DNA of 64,000 bases, taken from assembly GCA_038503065.1 (NCBI GenBank), contig JBCAMK010000007.1, positions 124,001-188,000 on the forward strand. Direction: 5' to 3'. Shown piece after piece: positions 36,701-48,600 of the stretch (position 1 is its first letter; the number at the start of each line of letters is the position of its first letter). This stretch comes from Paragyromitra xinjiangensis. Lineage: Eukaryota; Ascomycota; Pezizomycetes; Pezizales; Discinaceae. Below the pieces are notes generated by a model. That model did no database searches. It saw only the letters and a list, made by a program, of their open reading frames with translations, and was not told the DNA's origin. Both the position numbers and the translations under genes were made by a program.

Positions 36701-38992
36701 CTTTATTGCCGCCGATTCATGGCCATTTGTTGATACTAGCTGAGCGACACTATGAGTTTCTCCATTACCCTCGTCCAAATCGCCCCCCATGATTCGCTTT
36801 TTCTTCTCTATTTGATTCCCTTCATTAATCCCACCCCTGTCTCCGCCGGTACCCAATAGTTTCTTCAATCCTCGAAGGACTTCGCGTTCTTGATATTCGG
36901 ACCTCAGACGATCTTCTTCGAGTAATTCGGACCATAATCCCCTCCAAATAGTGGGAAGGCGGACATAAACTTTTTCTTCTTTCTTGCTACACAGTTGATA
37001 TAAAACATATGTCGCAATGTAGCCCTCCGCCTGGTCTTTTGTTTGTGTTGCAAAGGAGGTCATAGCAAATACAGTGCTGAGAAGGGATGGCGTGGTCACT
37101 ACGACAGGGGGTTGTTCAGGGGGAGGTGTAGGTTCGATCGATGAAGCGATATCAATAGAAGACCAGTTGATAATCAAACGGCTTCGATTAGATATAGACG
37201 TGCCTGTAACAGCCTCGTAGCGAATTTTTGAGTTCACATCCCTAAGGGCATTTGGCCAAAACTCCTGGTTAGGAGCTGTTGGGAGAATAGAATCAAGGAG
37301 AGCGGTCACTTACCGGCTCTTGCAAACTTCCTCGAGGACTTTTTTTACTATTGCCGAACCAATCCCAGCCCTTCCCCCTGGCTTATTTTTCCCGAAATTG
37401 CTTCCAGTAAAACTAGCTTCTTCAAAATCCCTGATGTTAACCCTCTCTTCTGTCTGTCCAACTATCACTTCTTCCGTTGGTGGCGGCTCAAATAGTCCAC
37501 CGATTAAATCTAAGTCGGTATCATACTCCTCAACAAGGGGAATAGCAGCGGAATCCGAGGAGAGGAAAGATGTAGTACTACCATCAAGTTTTTTCTTGTC
37601 GTCGGATCCGAGGACTGCGGATGATGGCGACTGAGTTGATCCTGATTGTACAGAGCTCTCTTCGGTCCATTTCCCTCCAAGTTGCTTGTTAATCCAGCCT
37701 TCCTTCTCTAGCCTTAACCTTTCTTCTGCCCATACATATTCTGCGTCTCTAAGGTCAAAAAGTGGATCTCGGCTAAGAATTTCAAGCCTACTCTGTAGTC
37801 TCTTCAGCTCTTTCGATTCTTCCGTTGAAAGCCCTGCTGAATACTTTGCCGGTTTACGCCCTTTAGTTCCCTTTTTCCCGGTGACCACAGCGGTAAGAGC
37901 AGGGTGAAGATGGTATATCTGCGTCTGCAGACCGATATATCGCGGTATTAACTCCTCAGGTGTAACTTCCTCATCCTCCTCATCTCCACCATCGCCATCC
38001 CCACCTTCACCTTCACTAAATGTTTCGCCTTCATCAGAGATATCCTTGCTCTCTAGAACTAGATTTGGGATAGGGCGGGGGCCTCCAGTTGATAGATGAC
38101 GGGTATCGGCTTCTTGATGCGATATGGTGCTGGGGGTTGAAGCTCCTGAGTGGGGTTGGGATTCCACTGGTGCTGTATCCAAGGCTCGTTAGAATTATTT
38201 TCACCCCTAACCGTTGGGGAAATGGAATAGCATGGGAGTTCTACCTGATAGCCCGTAATCCCCCTTCCTAGGCCCGTTTCCGGCTCCTGGGTCCTCTGCG
38301 AATACCGGAAGCTCGTCCTCATCGCAGTTTAATGCCAACCACTCTATGATCTCTTCCATAGCCAATTCTAATCCTTTTTCTTTGCTCAATGGATCACCGC
38401 TTGTTCCTGCCAAAACCTGCAGCCCCTCCTCCACTCTTTTCGGAGGAAATCCCATAGCAAGCAATGCTCTTTGCAAAATCCATCCATTTACCAATACCGC
38501 CTCCCCCTTCCAAACTTTGCTCGTTCCTTGGCTTGATTGAATAGATTCCACTCTAGCCAATTCCAAAATCCGATCACCTAGCCCAACCTCCTGCTCCACC
38601 ACCTCTGAAGACCTCTGTCTCGAGGCATACCTTGCAAGGTTGAACTTAAATATTCTCTCAAGTTTCAACGGGGAGCATATATTTCGGATCGTCCGTTTCT
38701 CTGCTATTGCTTTGTTCACAATCTTCTGCGTTTCCTTCCGTACTTTAGGGCCTTGCTTCTCCACAAGAAGCTGTAATTCAAAATCTTCCTGCTCTTCCTC
38801 GGTTGGTATAGCGTACTCGTTTTCAATTTTCTCTCCTGACGCCTTTACAGGCTCCGAAGCCGTAGGTGCCTCGCCCTCAAGCTTGCTCGGGGCAACAACT
38901 TCTAGAGTAGTTGGTGGTTTGACCTTAGATGGAGTAGAGGTTGTCGCAAACCCGCGTGCGGGATTTACGGCAGGCTTCTTCTTTTTCGCCAT
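33795..38992 (-). CDS. DEAH-box RNA helicase, YLR419W/DHX29-like
   Basis: A 1,529-residue helicase from 12 exons: 38992-38245, 38172-37314, 37241-36555, 36500-36419, 36368-36213, 36158-36013, 35962-35176, 35125-34964, 34911-34686, 34638-34176, 34128-34056 and 33995-33795; the sum is a whole number of codons. The N-terminus is MAKKKKPAVNPARGFATTS, as in fungal YLR419W orthologues. Helicase motifs: Walker A GETGCGKST (761-769, split by an intron), PRRISA motif Ia, DEVH (866-869), SAT (898-900) and QRRGRAGR motif VI (1130-1137). HA2 and OB-fold domains follow, with SLQDLALRVKICKLGS, AHETS and IALLCGDVDF. Relatives assist 48S scanning on structured 5' UTRs (DHX29) or ribosome biogenesis. The call among these close subfamilies is an inference. 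Confidence 0.93.
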
Positions 38993-41900
38993 CAAAATTT
39001 ATCGAAGGTTATGATAGCCGGCCGAGGGTGAGGGGAATTGAGGGGAAGCTACAGATCTGGAAACTGAGGAATAATGTTTAGATTTTTGAGCGTTACGTCA
39101 GCGGATTGGCCATAGAGGCTGAAGATAAGATAAGATACATAACCAAGTGACTCTAGGGCCAAGGTTGACCGCTTACCGAGACGAGGCTCCTATGCGGGGG
39201 CTGCGACAAAATAATTTCGCCGAGATGATCAGAATTCTCTTGACCGAGCCCAGTAACCTATGGATCTTGGCCACAGGTGAGACTGTTGGAAATGTTGGGC
39301 ACACTGGGAGGAAGGGAAGGTTCAATTATATGCGCATGCTCGTGTAGGTATTTCAGGCACATCAGGCACATCAGGCACCCGTGTGCTCAGGTGCCGGTTT
39401 CTCACTAATCTCCGTCCCAAAGCTATGCCTGAGCGACTTCATATTAGGAAGCTTTCCAACAGGGACCACAGTGGTGCGAGTGAGAGATTGTGAAGGTGCC
39501 TCTAGTACCTTGATGACGCCCAAAGTTCAGTGGGGTGGTTGGGTCAAATTTCTTGTACGATCATGCAGAGTCAATAAGTTGACACTAGCCAGCCCATGAC
39601 CTGTTTCACGGCAGTCGGCCAGCCTTGCTGGCTGTGGCTTAAGCTTGAGCAGAAACGAAACCACTTGGGAGAATCACGGAAATCTAAAATCGATGCTGAA
39701 GTGTCCTAGTGGTGAGGATCTATGTCTTGGGCAAAGGACTTTACTAGCTCGAAATACCACAACACAGACCCCTTTCCTACTCATCTTTTGAGGCTCGTTT
39801 AAAATCGAATTGTGCTTCATGGCCATAGTGCCGGCATTACGCTCAACGATCGATACAGACACCTACGATTCCTCACAGTCGAACTGAGCGATATGGAAGA
39901 TGCCGAATTTTAATACCAGGTGAAAGAAACTCTTTTCAGAATACTCTCTGGCGGAGAAACCGCCAATCAAAGCTAGGGGAATATCTTGCGAGGCAACTAC
40001 ATGTAGGTATTCTAGTAAGCAGCCTCTTCGAGTGAGTTAGCCCATTTGTGGGAGATCGTGTATGTGCTATTGCCACGTGAAGAAGGATCATCTCAGATAG
40101 TGGTAAGGGCCAAAAAATTGAATTGTCGAAGTGAAACTCTGACGATATTCTGACCAAGTGATTGATAGTTTCCCAATAGTAAACCACGACCGGTCATGCA
40201 AAAAACCGGCAGTTATTAGGCTATCGATTTAATGTTACTAGATGCTGAGCTGGGCGTTGTTTGATGTAAGGGGGATACTGGCCCGAATGCACATCTGCAA
40301 GCAAGCGTTTGGGAGATGTAGCCAGCTAAAAAGAGTAAAAAGAGATTTAATGCATGCATGGCTTGTCACTTCAGTTACTCTTCTAAGCCCTTGTTGGTAT
40401 ACACTAGTTACCAAGCACACGGATCCGGGATATGGATAAGGTTCTTGTTGGTGCTTTGCTAGAAATTTGAGTAATATATGTGTATATATTTACCTCACTT
40501 GTTTCTTTTTCGAAAATATTCGGCGTAGATTTAGCGCAGTTGTTGATAGAGCAGGCTTCTCGGAATCTCAGATACGATCTATCATTATTACCGCGCTTAA
40601 ATAAACGATCGATTCTTGGTGGCCATGTTTAAAAGTACATTTAGCCGCATCAAATACTTTGTTGCCAGGGTGATCTGACAATCTTCGATGGTCTAGACTT
40701 CCGTGAAGTTAACCGAGGAAATGGGCTCTTTAGCGTACATGCAGCAAGATTTTCTCTGGTGATCTTTACTGCTTGTTCACTTCTTATTCGGTCGAAAACC
40801 GTCGGTTTCACGGTGGCTTGATATCTCCCTTGTCTAATGGTATGATATTTTGCAGTGTTATATATGCTTGATACAGTCCTCTGCGCACCCACCCTAGCCT
40901 ACAGATCGCAGAAGAGGAATCGAATATGTTGTAGTTCCGGGAAAAGAAGTCCAAGTAAACACGCTATTAGCAGACCAGTACAGATCTGAGAAAGTTTGTA
41001 TTACGTGGCTAGACGTATGTATCTACGTGCATAAGGAGTGCCCACTTATGAGAGTCCGCTAACAACCGATATCCGCCAGGTGATGCCGTGCCGCTTCCCC
41101 GTCGCTTCACTTGGTGGCCGCGCTACCATCAGATCAATCGCAAGGTATTATTTTAGGGCCCTTCTCTAAAGCAACGGGTATCGACACAAACGGGGCGAAT
41201 ATCGGTTCCAGGACTATGAAATGGACGGGAATGTGTATTTTGACATCAATACGGCGAAGCAAGATACACTCACAGGTGAATGGTTGAGGGGTGATAACTA
41301 GTGACTGGTAGAGATGTCTCGAGATAACCGCCACATTTGAAACTGGTCGGCTGGAATCGCATCACATTGGAGTGTTCGCCACTACCTGCAGAACTGACAG
41401 CTGCACTGGACAGTGCACCTCTCTGGAACGGTTTCTAGGCAGAAATGCAGTTTTTCTGCCTTTTTTGAGAAATCAAAGTAATAACAGTTGATTCCTTGAA
41501 ATTGAAGTTAGGCTAGAGAAGGACGTTTGCATTACGGCGTATCCTATTCGCCCCTTGAGAAGTGTTTATCCCGCCATCCAGAATTTGAAAAAGTTGCCAT
41601 CTTCAAGCTTGACCTTGGGCTCGGGATGGAGATTCACTATCCTAAGGATCCGTTGGTAGGTGCGCGTATTTCAGCCCGTGCAGAAAGGGGCGTGGCATAA
41701 TGTGACATATCGTCTACAGCGGGTGCTGTTTACAAACCCATTGCAGTAGCACCTTGCAAGTCCTGATTTATTTGGTATGGTGCTTGTTTCTTGGTTCCGA
41801 ATTTCAGAGTGCCAGAGATCGACCCCGGTTTCTTCGGAGCATCCTTGTGCATCACAGGGGTGATAGTGAAAACTTCAATCTACCAATATCTTGGCTTATG

Positions 41901-42248
41901 CAGATAATCAGAGGCCATGGGACAAAATCCAGAACACACTAGATTTGATGCCACTGCGTCAATTGCTGCTCCGTCCCATTCCGACAAGGTACATGCAAGT
42001 GGATACTAACTGATTGTCTCGAGTAACGCAAATCATTGGGGCAATTTTGAAGTTCATTTACTCGCCGAACTAGTGGTATTGGGCTAGTGCACTCAATCGG
42101 GTGATCGTTTACGGGCCGTGCCGTATAAATATCAGTAAAAGCCCACATCCTGCCCAGGAGGTCAATATCCCACGTTTTTTTGGCGAAATACAACTTACCC
42201 GAAAAGTTACCAATACCTTTCTAGTTCCTCCCTTTTGCAAAACCAAGA
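38993..42248. other. Long gene-poor spacer (3.3 kb)
   Basis: This region lies upstream of both the helicase (minus) and the methyltransferase (plus). It holds a short direct repetition of a CAGGCACAT unit near 39354-39378 and many short frames without domain or splice support. No tRNA, transposon or conserved gene fragment was recognised. Confidence 0.55.
39354..39378 (+). repeat. Short tandem CAGGCACAT repeat
   Basis: Two to three consecutive copies of a 9-nt unit (CAGGCACAT, CAGGCACAT, CAGGCACCC) in non-coding sequence. Confidence 0.6.
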
Positions 42249-42422
42249 ATGCCTGCACCATCACAGCCCAAAACGGATTATGATCAAACGGGTCAGTCCA
42301 TTGCCGTTGATCCTGGTATTGTAGGCATCCCAGAAGACTTCTTAGCCAGAGCGTTGGGATTAACTGATATATATAGGAGAGCGAGTCGGCAGGCGACTCT
42401 GACTATGATAGCTCGTGAGTAA
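42249..42422 (+). other. 57-codon upstream ORF or alternative first exon of the methyltransferase
   Basis: An ATG frame encoding 57 residues (from MPAPSQPKTDYDQTG to TMIARE) ends 15 nt before the methyltransferase start codon. Near its end is a consensus donor GTGAGT at 42415. Splicing from there to an AG at 42460-42461 would fuse it in frame to the methyltransferase, skipping its ATG. It may therefore be a uORF, a first exon or chance. No family was recognised. Confidence 0.35.
42368..42375 (+). promoter_or_regulatory. TATA-like box upstream of the methyltransferase
   Basis: TATATATA lies 62 nt upstream of the proposed ATG at 42437. If it is a true TATA box, the 57-codon upstream frame would mostly not be transcribed and the 42437 start would be favoured. 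Confidence 0.35.
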
Positions 42423-42436
42423 AAAGTGGATCTGAA

Positions 42437-43952
42437 ATGACGATTGGTGAGAGATCTAAAGAAACCAACAGGAAGAGCGAATACTCTACCGATTCTCTCA
42501 CATCTTCGATTTACGAGTATGCTCGATTTTGGTCCTGTACATGCTATAGTTTAAAGCTAAATTCCCACTAGATATCGGTATGAAAATGGACGTCGGTACC
42601 ACGCATACAAAGACGGGTAAGCTCGCATATACGTTTGAAACTTGGTATGCTTTATTTGCTAATTAAATGGTTGCAGCAAATACTCGTTCCCTAATGATGA
42701 GGTATTATTCCTCGAACCTATATCTTTAAAAAAGTCGCCTAAAAACTGATTCCACAAACTTATTAGGCTGAACAAGAGAGGTTGGTTTCTCAGCATCGAA
42801 TCTTCATGGTCTGATATAGACCATGACAGCCACTAACGAGAGATTAGATTGGACATTCTACATCACATTTTCTTAATTCTATTGGACGACAAATTATGCT
42901 TGGCTCCCATTGATGATAACCCTCAAAGGATTCTTGATGTTGGTACCGGAACTGGTATTTGGGCCATTGACGCAGCAGAGTAATTAGAAATCTATTCTCT
43001 TTATAAAGTTATATCATTAACAGGAGCTCCAGGCGCTATCCTTCCGCCGAAGTCATTGGAACAGATCTCAGCCCAATTCAACCGAGTTGGTATGAAAAGG
43101 CCCAATATCCAAGTGACTTGGACTTGTGCTAAGTTTATTAGGGTCCCACCGAACGCGCAGTTTCAGATTGACGATGCCGAAAGCGATTGGACATTTTCGA
43201 GGAACTCGTTTGATCTTGTCCACATCCGACATCTAAACGGTTCAATTAAAGATTGGCAGACCCTTATCAGACAGTCTTACAAGTGTGTTTTTCTTGTTAT
43301 CCTTAGGTGAATACAAGAGCTAAGCCTAACACGTTTTGGTTAGGGCTCTAAAGCCGGGAGGCTGGATTAACATATCTGAATACGAGATGAACTTATGGTC
43401 GGATGACGGCACATTGCCTGAATCGAGTTTCATCACTAAATTCTATGATCTATTAAATAAGGCAGCTGAAATGATTGGTTCTTCCCCTTGGTTCATAATT
43501 AACCAATCAGAGTGAAAGAGAACTGACTTGGATTTGTGCGATGGGGTTTAAGGTCGCGAGTTCGCAGTCGCCACACGATTGAAACCATTCATCGAAACTG
43601 CAGGTTTTGTTGAGATTAATCAGTGTCAATTGAAGGTTCCTTTGGGAACTTGGCCAGCAGAGAAGAAACAGAAAGATATGGGAGCATATTTAGCCCTTAC
43701 AATTGATACCGCGTTTGAAGCCGTCGGGATGGCAATGTTGACTAGAGTTCTGGGGATGAGCTCTGAGGAAGTTGATAAGGTTATTGCAGGGGCTCAAAAG
43801 GAGTGCAGGAATAAGAAGATCCATACCTACTCACGACAGTAAGAGTTTTAATTTCCAACAAGCTTAGAGCTCACGCTAATTGACCATACAACAGACACAT
43901 CTACTATGCGCAAAAGCCATATGATGCACATGATGATGATGACGATGAGTAA
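42437..43952 (+). CDS. LaeA-like SAM-dependent methyltransferase
   Basis: A 323-residue class I methyltransferase of the fungal LaeA-like (TAM-domain) group, in which LaeA itself is a nuclear regulator of secondary metabolism. Ten exons join in phase: 42437-42516, 42572-42616, 42677-42701, 42767-42780, 42848-42979, 43033-43089, 43142-43282, 43344-43477, 43553-43838 and 43895-43952. The fourth is only 14 nt. Family motifs: [20 protein letters not shown] near the N-terminus, SAM motif [15 protein letters not shown] (83-96), [57 protein letters not shown], and the tail HIYYAQKP followed by an acidic run. It is not clustered with biosynthetic genes here. It is probably one of the many LaeA-like paralogues rather than LaeA. 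Confidence 0.9.
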
Positions 43953-44363
43953 GAACAGCATTGAAGGGCAATGTATATATATGGTTTTTTGTGTTTCTAT
44001 GGTTTTAATATGAGGGTTACATATCGAGGCTCGATGTGTATTTAGTTATATCTCTTCTATTGGAGTTAGGTCCTTTCGATCATAAGGAAAGGGGAATCGA
44101 ATCCAACTCATCAACAGCGAATCAAGGACATGTTTCCCTTAATCGCATTGTTTTAGCCTTTAAGATAAAAGCCTACCGTGATTCCAGGGCTAAAAATAAA
44201 GGATCAATAGGATAAAATTGAGGGTTGAACCTCAGCCCCCCCGATGGGAAATTTGGGGCTTGCTGTTGGTTCCATGAGTCAGCGTGGCTCAGCACGTCTC
44301 AGTCAAGCCCCTGTGACTCGAATACCCTGTGACTCACAAAATGAGTCTCGTGCCCAGCCCATA

Positions 44364-44383
44364 GTGCGCAGCTTGCTGCGCAC
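44364..44383. repeat. Perfect inverted repeat, 8-bp arms
   Basis: GTGCGCAG and CTGCGCAC flank a 4-nt CTTG loop, about 45-65 nt upstream of the first ATG of the following gene. It could be an operator, a leader hairpin or chance. Confidence 0.6.
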
Positions 44384-44423
44384 CGTAGGAGCCATAGGCA
44401 GCAGGGGATGGGAACGAGCCTAG
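44372..44423 (+). repeat. Dispersed short repeat, copy B
   Basis: This is the partner of the segment at 30279-30329; the copies share CTTGCTGCG at one end and CCTAG at the other. It overlaps the inverted repeat. Confidence 0.4.
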
Positions 44424-44427
44424 AAAC

Positions 44428-45672
44428 ATGTATATCAAGCTTCAATCTCTTTTCCCCTCCAATTCTTACTACAGAGCCCTGATAAATATACCACAACATC
44501 GTCGGAACTTCAGCAGGGACTTACGGAAGATGGGTGGCAGCGCTTTCAATTCATCTAAATACGGGAACCTCCAAACCCCCCGTATACCAAACCACATCTA
44601 CCAACGGCTACTCTCTGAATTCAAGCTTACCCTCTCCAAATTTTACTCTAAAGTCGACTCTAGCATTCCTGCTCCAGGAAAGCGCGACCATGGTGACATT
44701 GACATTCTTGTTGAGGCACCATTGGGGTCTCCCCCATCTAGCAAGGGATTGCAATCAATTTTGAACGCTACCGCATGCATCGATTCATCTCCTACAGCGA
44801 ATTTCGCAATCTGGGATGACGAGCTGGCAGCATATGTCCAGCTCGATGTTCACAATTGCCGACCGGGTGGGATTGATTGGGAATGCTTCCACAGAGCCTA
44901 CGGAGACCTCTGGAACATCCTTGGAGTCATGGGCAAGCCATACGGTATATCAGTCAATGACACCGGTGTCAGAATCTCTGCCCAGGGTATTGAAAAAAGG
45001 AACCGCAAAGCGAGTATGCTCTTCCTTACGGACTCTCCACGAGAAGCGATCAAGTTCTTCGGATGCGGTTGGGAAAAATATGAGAATGGGTTTCAGACGG
45101 TAGAAGAGCTTTTTGCGTTTTGTGCACAGTCTAGATTTCTTTACTACGAGGAGACGAGCTGGAAGCTTATCGGTCGTCGGGAAGAAGGGAGATTGAAGGA
45201 GAAGAGGCCCCTATGTCGAAAATGGGTCACAGAGTATTTGCCATCCCTCATTGGCTCAAGCAGGATCGAAGACCAGAAGACGACAACTCATCCAAAGATT
45301 ACTAGAGGAGCCCTCCTCGAAGAGGCTCTTACCAAGTTTGATAAATGGGATGAATACCGTTCTCTTATAACGAATTGGAACAAGGAGGTTTTTGATAAGG
45401 AGATGTGGGGTAGAATAGCTCGGCTTTTACCAGTTGAGAGGAATCAATTGGGATTGATATTGAGACCTCTGAAGAAGAGGCTAGAAGAAGAGGATGAAAA
45501 ACGCGGAGAAGGTACCCAGGTTTCGAAAGAAGAATGGGAGTGCTCTAGAGAGAGTAGGTGGACTGTTATCGCGCTCGATGAGTGGAAAGCCCTCTTAGAG
45601 GTAGGCTTGGTAGAAAGTGAGGAACGTAAAAAGGAGGGAGTGGAGAAGAGTGAGAAAAACAGGCGGGTTTAG
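44428..45672 (+). CDS. Putative nucleotidyltransferase-fold protein
   Basis: A single-exon gene encoding 414 residues from the first ATG, or 380 from the second in-frame ATG at 44530 (MGGSAFNSSKYGNL). The longer form adds a basic, Ser-rich stretch that could be a mitochondrial presequence. In 380-residue numbering, GKRDHGDIDILVEAP carries Asp56 and Asp58, and YVQLDVH carries Asp106. This G-x-x-D-x-D plus distal D layout resembles the catalytic triad of pol-beta-type nucleotidyltransferases. The rest is unrecognised; a charged Lys/Glu-rich C-terminal tail follows. I recall similar unnamed proteins in other fungi but know no function. The upstream region has clustered TGA(C/G)TCA motifs. Confidence 0.72.
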   Translation: MYIKLQSLFPSNSYYRALINIPQHRRNFSRDLRKMGGSAFNSSKYGNLQTPRIPNHIYQRLLSEFKLTLSKFYSKVDSSIPAPGKRDHGDIDILVEAPLGSPPSSKGLQSILNATACIDSSPTANFAIWDDELAAYVQLDVHNCRPGGIDWECFHRAYGDLWNILGVMGKPYGISVNDTGVRISAQGIEKRNRKASMLFLTDSPREAIKFFGCGWEKYENGFQTVEELFAFCAQSRFLYYEETSWKLIGRREEGRLKEKRPLCRKWVTEYLPSLIGSSRIEDQKTTTHPKITRGALLEEALTKFDKWDEYRSLITNWNKEVFDKEMWGRIARLLPVERNQLGLILRPLKKRLEEEDEKRGEGTQVSKEEWECSRESRWTVIALDEWKALLEVGLVESEERKKEGVEKSEKNRRV

Positions 45673-48600
45673 AGTGATGCTTTATTTGATCTACAGGACT
45701 AGTAAATAGAATTAATTCCTTAATTATTGTGAAAATTCTGCCATAAAAAATTGACCTGGGCTGAGGCTACATGAGAATAGAATAAACGTCCTAAGAATAC
45801 GCTCACACGTTCTCTAGAATAAGAGACGGGAAAATTCTGTTCAAAGTCTAACTTGGTGGTAACGATATCTCGATTGGCGGCCAGCCTGTGAGATGGCATA
45901 AATGAACCAGCGTCTGTTCTATGTAAAGATCAATCACAATGCTATTATGATGCATCAAATGTAGGAAAGGGGATAGGAAAAGGAATTGGGAAATAAACTA
46001 TAGAATGAACCTTGAAATGAATCAGCGATGAATCAAAAATGCAAAATATGTACTGTAAACAGTGTTGAGGTTGATACGAGCGCCTGCACAGACACTTTGC
46101 TGTTTATGCATATTTACAGTACGATCTGCGATTTGGCCCCAACGATATAGGGGCTCTGCTATTGACTTATATATATAATAGTATAGAGGTGCGTGAGAAC
46201 AAAATGAACGCGAATACCGTTCAATTCGTCCATTCCAGGAGGTTTAGGCTAGTGATGATACTGACTGAATATTCTTTTCTTAATTATAAGCACAGTAATA
46301 GGTACTGCTAGCCCTTGTTGTACTAACCTTAGTGCTCGCTACAGCATATGGGCCTGCTGTTTTGCGCCCTAATATGGAACCTAGCTAGCACGCCCACAAG
46401 ACACCCAGGAATTTTCCCATGTGCTACGACGAAAGTGTGATCGACTTGTTCGAGAGCTTGAAACTTTAATTCTACTCCAGAAGTATATGTTGCAGTACCC
46501 ATATGCTTAATGGAATGAATAGTGGAATAATGGAATAATATAAAGGATATTATTTCATGAATTGTCACTCGATATAAAAAAACCTGGGAAAGATTTCTAA
46601 CACGGAGGCCATTCAAGCATGACTTCAGACTCGAAAACGAGAGAGCTAGAGGCACAGGAGCTGAGTGCACTGACTCCCAGCTGCAGAGGCTATTGCACGA
46701 GTATGTAGATAGAGACACGTTGCCAGTCTTTAGAGAATTAGCAGTCGATCTATTTTCTGCTGTTTTCAACAGGTAGATTGCTGGCTTGGTCGACACACCC
46801 AGTTATAATATTTCTTTCACGAAAGTCTGAACTTTTTTCATACTTGATCGTGCGTATATGTAAAAGCGAAAAAGGCATGACTTTTGTTGTCTATTGAGTT
46901 TGAGTATTGGTAACTTGAGATTAATTAAAAATTTACTACTTTCATGCATATGTTTTGGGGAGCTATAAGTATTAGACCGGCCTGAACACTATGTAGATAT
47001 AACAGGTGGGTATGTGTGGGGAGCACGAATGCATGGTGTGGATAGCTCTCTAAATCTAATTTTCTTAATTTCACGACTAAAAGTTCACCGGTAAGCTACA
47101 TTGGCATACTGTGTAGCAAGCCACATTCAGCAACTATCTTATGCAGGTTACACCATTTAGGAACCGCAAGATAGTAAAGCACATTCTTGATCCACTGATG
47201 TTTTTCTATACACAATTTTATTGTGAAGTTGGTATAGAGTGGATTCCGCTATAGCTCACTGGCAGTCAAATCGCATGAAATGATACCGTTTTAGTAGTCT
47301 TTTCCTTTTCCTTATGAAGGTAATATAAACTTGAATAGATACGTAATCTTCACACATCCACCCGGTGGGAAACGGAGGTCTGCTGTACCAATGTCATATA
47401 TTCGATGTGTTACCTTTTTGGACGGTTATAAGTGTCTAGTACTAAGCTTAAATGTGAACCTACCCACTGCCTCGCTGATTGTGAGGAAGAGAACTTGACG
47501 AAATGGGTGCTTCGGGTGCCGAAACTAGATTCTCTGGCGGTGGTAGAGGTGGATCCGCCAATAGGGGCAAGGTTATTGTGCTGATTGGGGAAGGGGTAGT
47601 CTTAGGGATAGATGATATGAGTTAGCAACGCGCGTTAGAGTTTAGAGGAACATACTTAATGAGAAGTATGCGGTGCGGGAGAGTAGAGAGGTGACAATTT
47701 TGGTAACGGTCTATCACATGGGAGCCGTTGGGCTAGTGGGGTGACGAAGAAAAGGCGAGAGGTCTGGGGCTAAGTAAATTTCGGCCGTATAGGAAGTTAG
47801 ACGCGTAAGAAGTGCATATCGGAGGTCCCCCGGTACTGAACACAAGTTGGTGGCAAGCTAGGGGTTATTTTTGGCAGGTAATCCTGTCGTGCAATAAAAA
47901 TTTCGGGTGAGTAGGATTATTATGGAATATGATCTTTAAAGGTTAGGGCACAGAAATTGAGAATAGAGGATACAAAAACTTTATAATTGTAATAGTGTTC
48001 CACTTCAGCTCAGAGCCGAGGTTGTTAGCGGGGCAGCCATTATTTATTTGTGATCATGGCGTTTAGATGTTAGATAGAGCAAGGTTGGTTCATGTTGGGC
48101 CACTTTGGTGACTTAGGAAAGTGTTAGCGTTACGGGCGAGCTATAGGTGCGAACTGCGGCGGATAGTGGACCTCCAAGATTTTTGAAACCTACAGTGGAG
48201 AATTGTAAGAATCTTGTTGAACACCCCCAAAGATCTTAAGTTGCATGCTTAGGCTTCAGGTGAGGCGGGGCAGGTACTGTTCTCGATTCCCCCGCTTCTT
48301 AATTTCTATTTTTCCTTTCTGAATTTACTTGTTATATTGCATGTAGCTAATGCCTTTTTATATTTGAACTATTTAGTTTCCATTGAATAGTAGTGTGTTT
48401 CTTCATGGCCTGTCACTCCTTGGCGGTTAGTGTGTTCGGTATTAGTAACACCGTTCCTGCAGAGATGACAGTAGTCTTCTCTCTCTCAGTTTCCCCACTA
48501 CCGGTAAGGCTTTTTTTTTCGTGGTTCGGATACTCTGTGCATCCCTTTGGGTGACTGGTCCGAATTTACTAGTAAATCGGGCAGTAACCGCAACATGTAG

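Larger units (their letters stand above)
43953..44427. promoter_or_regulatory. Spacer with clustered TGA(C/G)TCA sites
   Basis: Two perfect TGA(C/G)TCA sites (44275-44281, 44330-44336) and two one-mismatch copies (44314-44320, 44342-44348) lie within 74 bp, 80-150 nt upstream of the first possible start of the next gene. This matches the Gcn4/CpcA (and AP-1-like) binding sequence. A perfect inverted repeat follows at 44364-44383. Confidence 0.5.

Noticed and set aside
42249..45672. Secondary-metabolite cluster around the LaeA-like methyltransferase
   Set aside because: No polyketide synthase, peptide synthetase, terpene cyclase, oxidase or transporter gene lies nearby; LaeA-like paralogues are often isolated.
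47503..47625. 41-codon Gly-rich frame in the 3.7-kb desert
   Set aside because: Too short, with no splice partners or homologous features.
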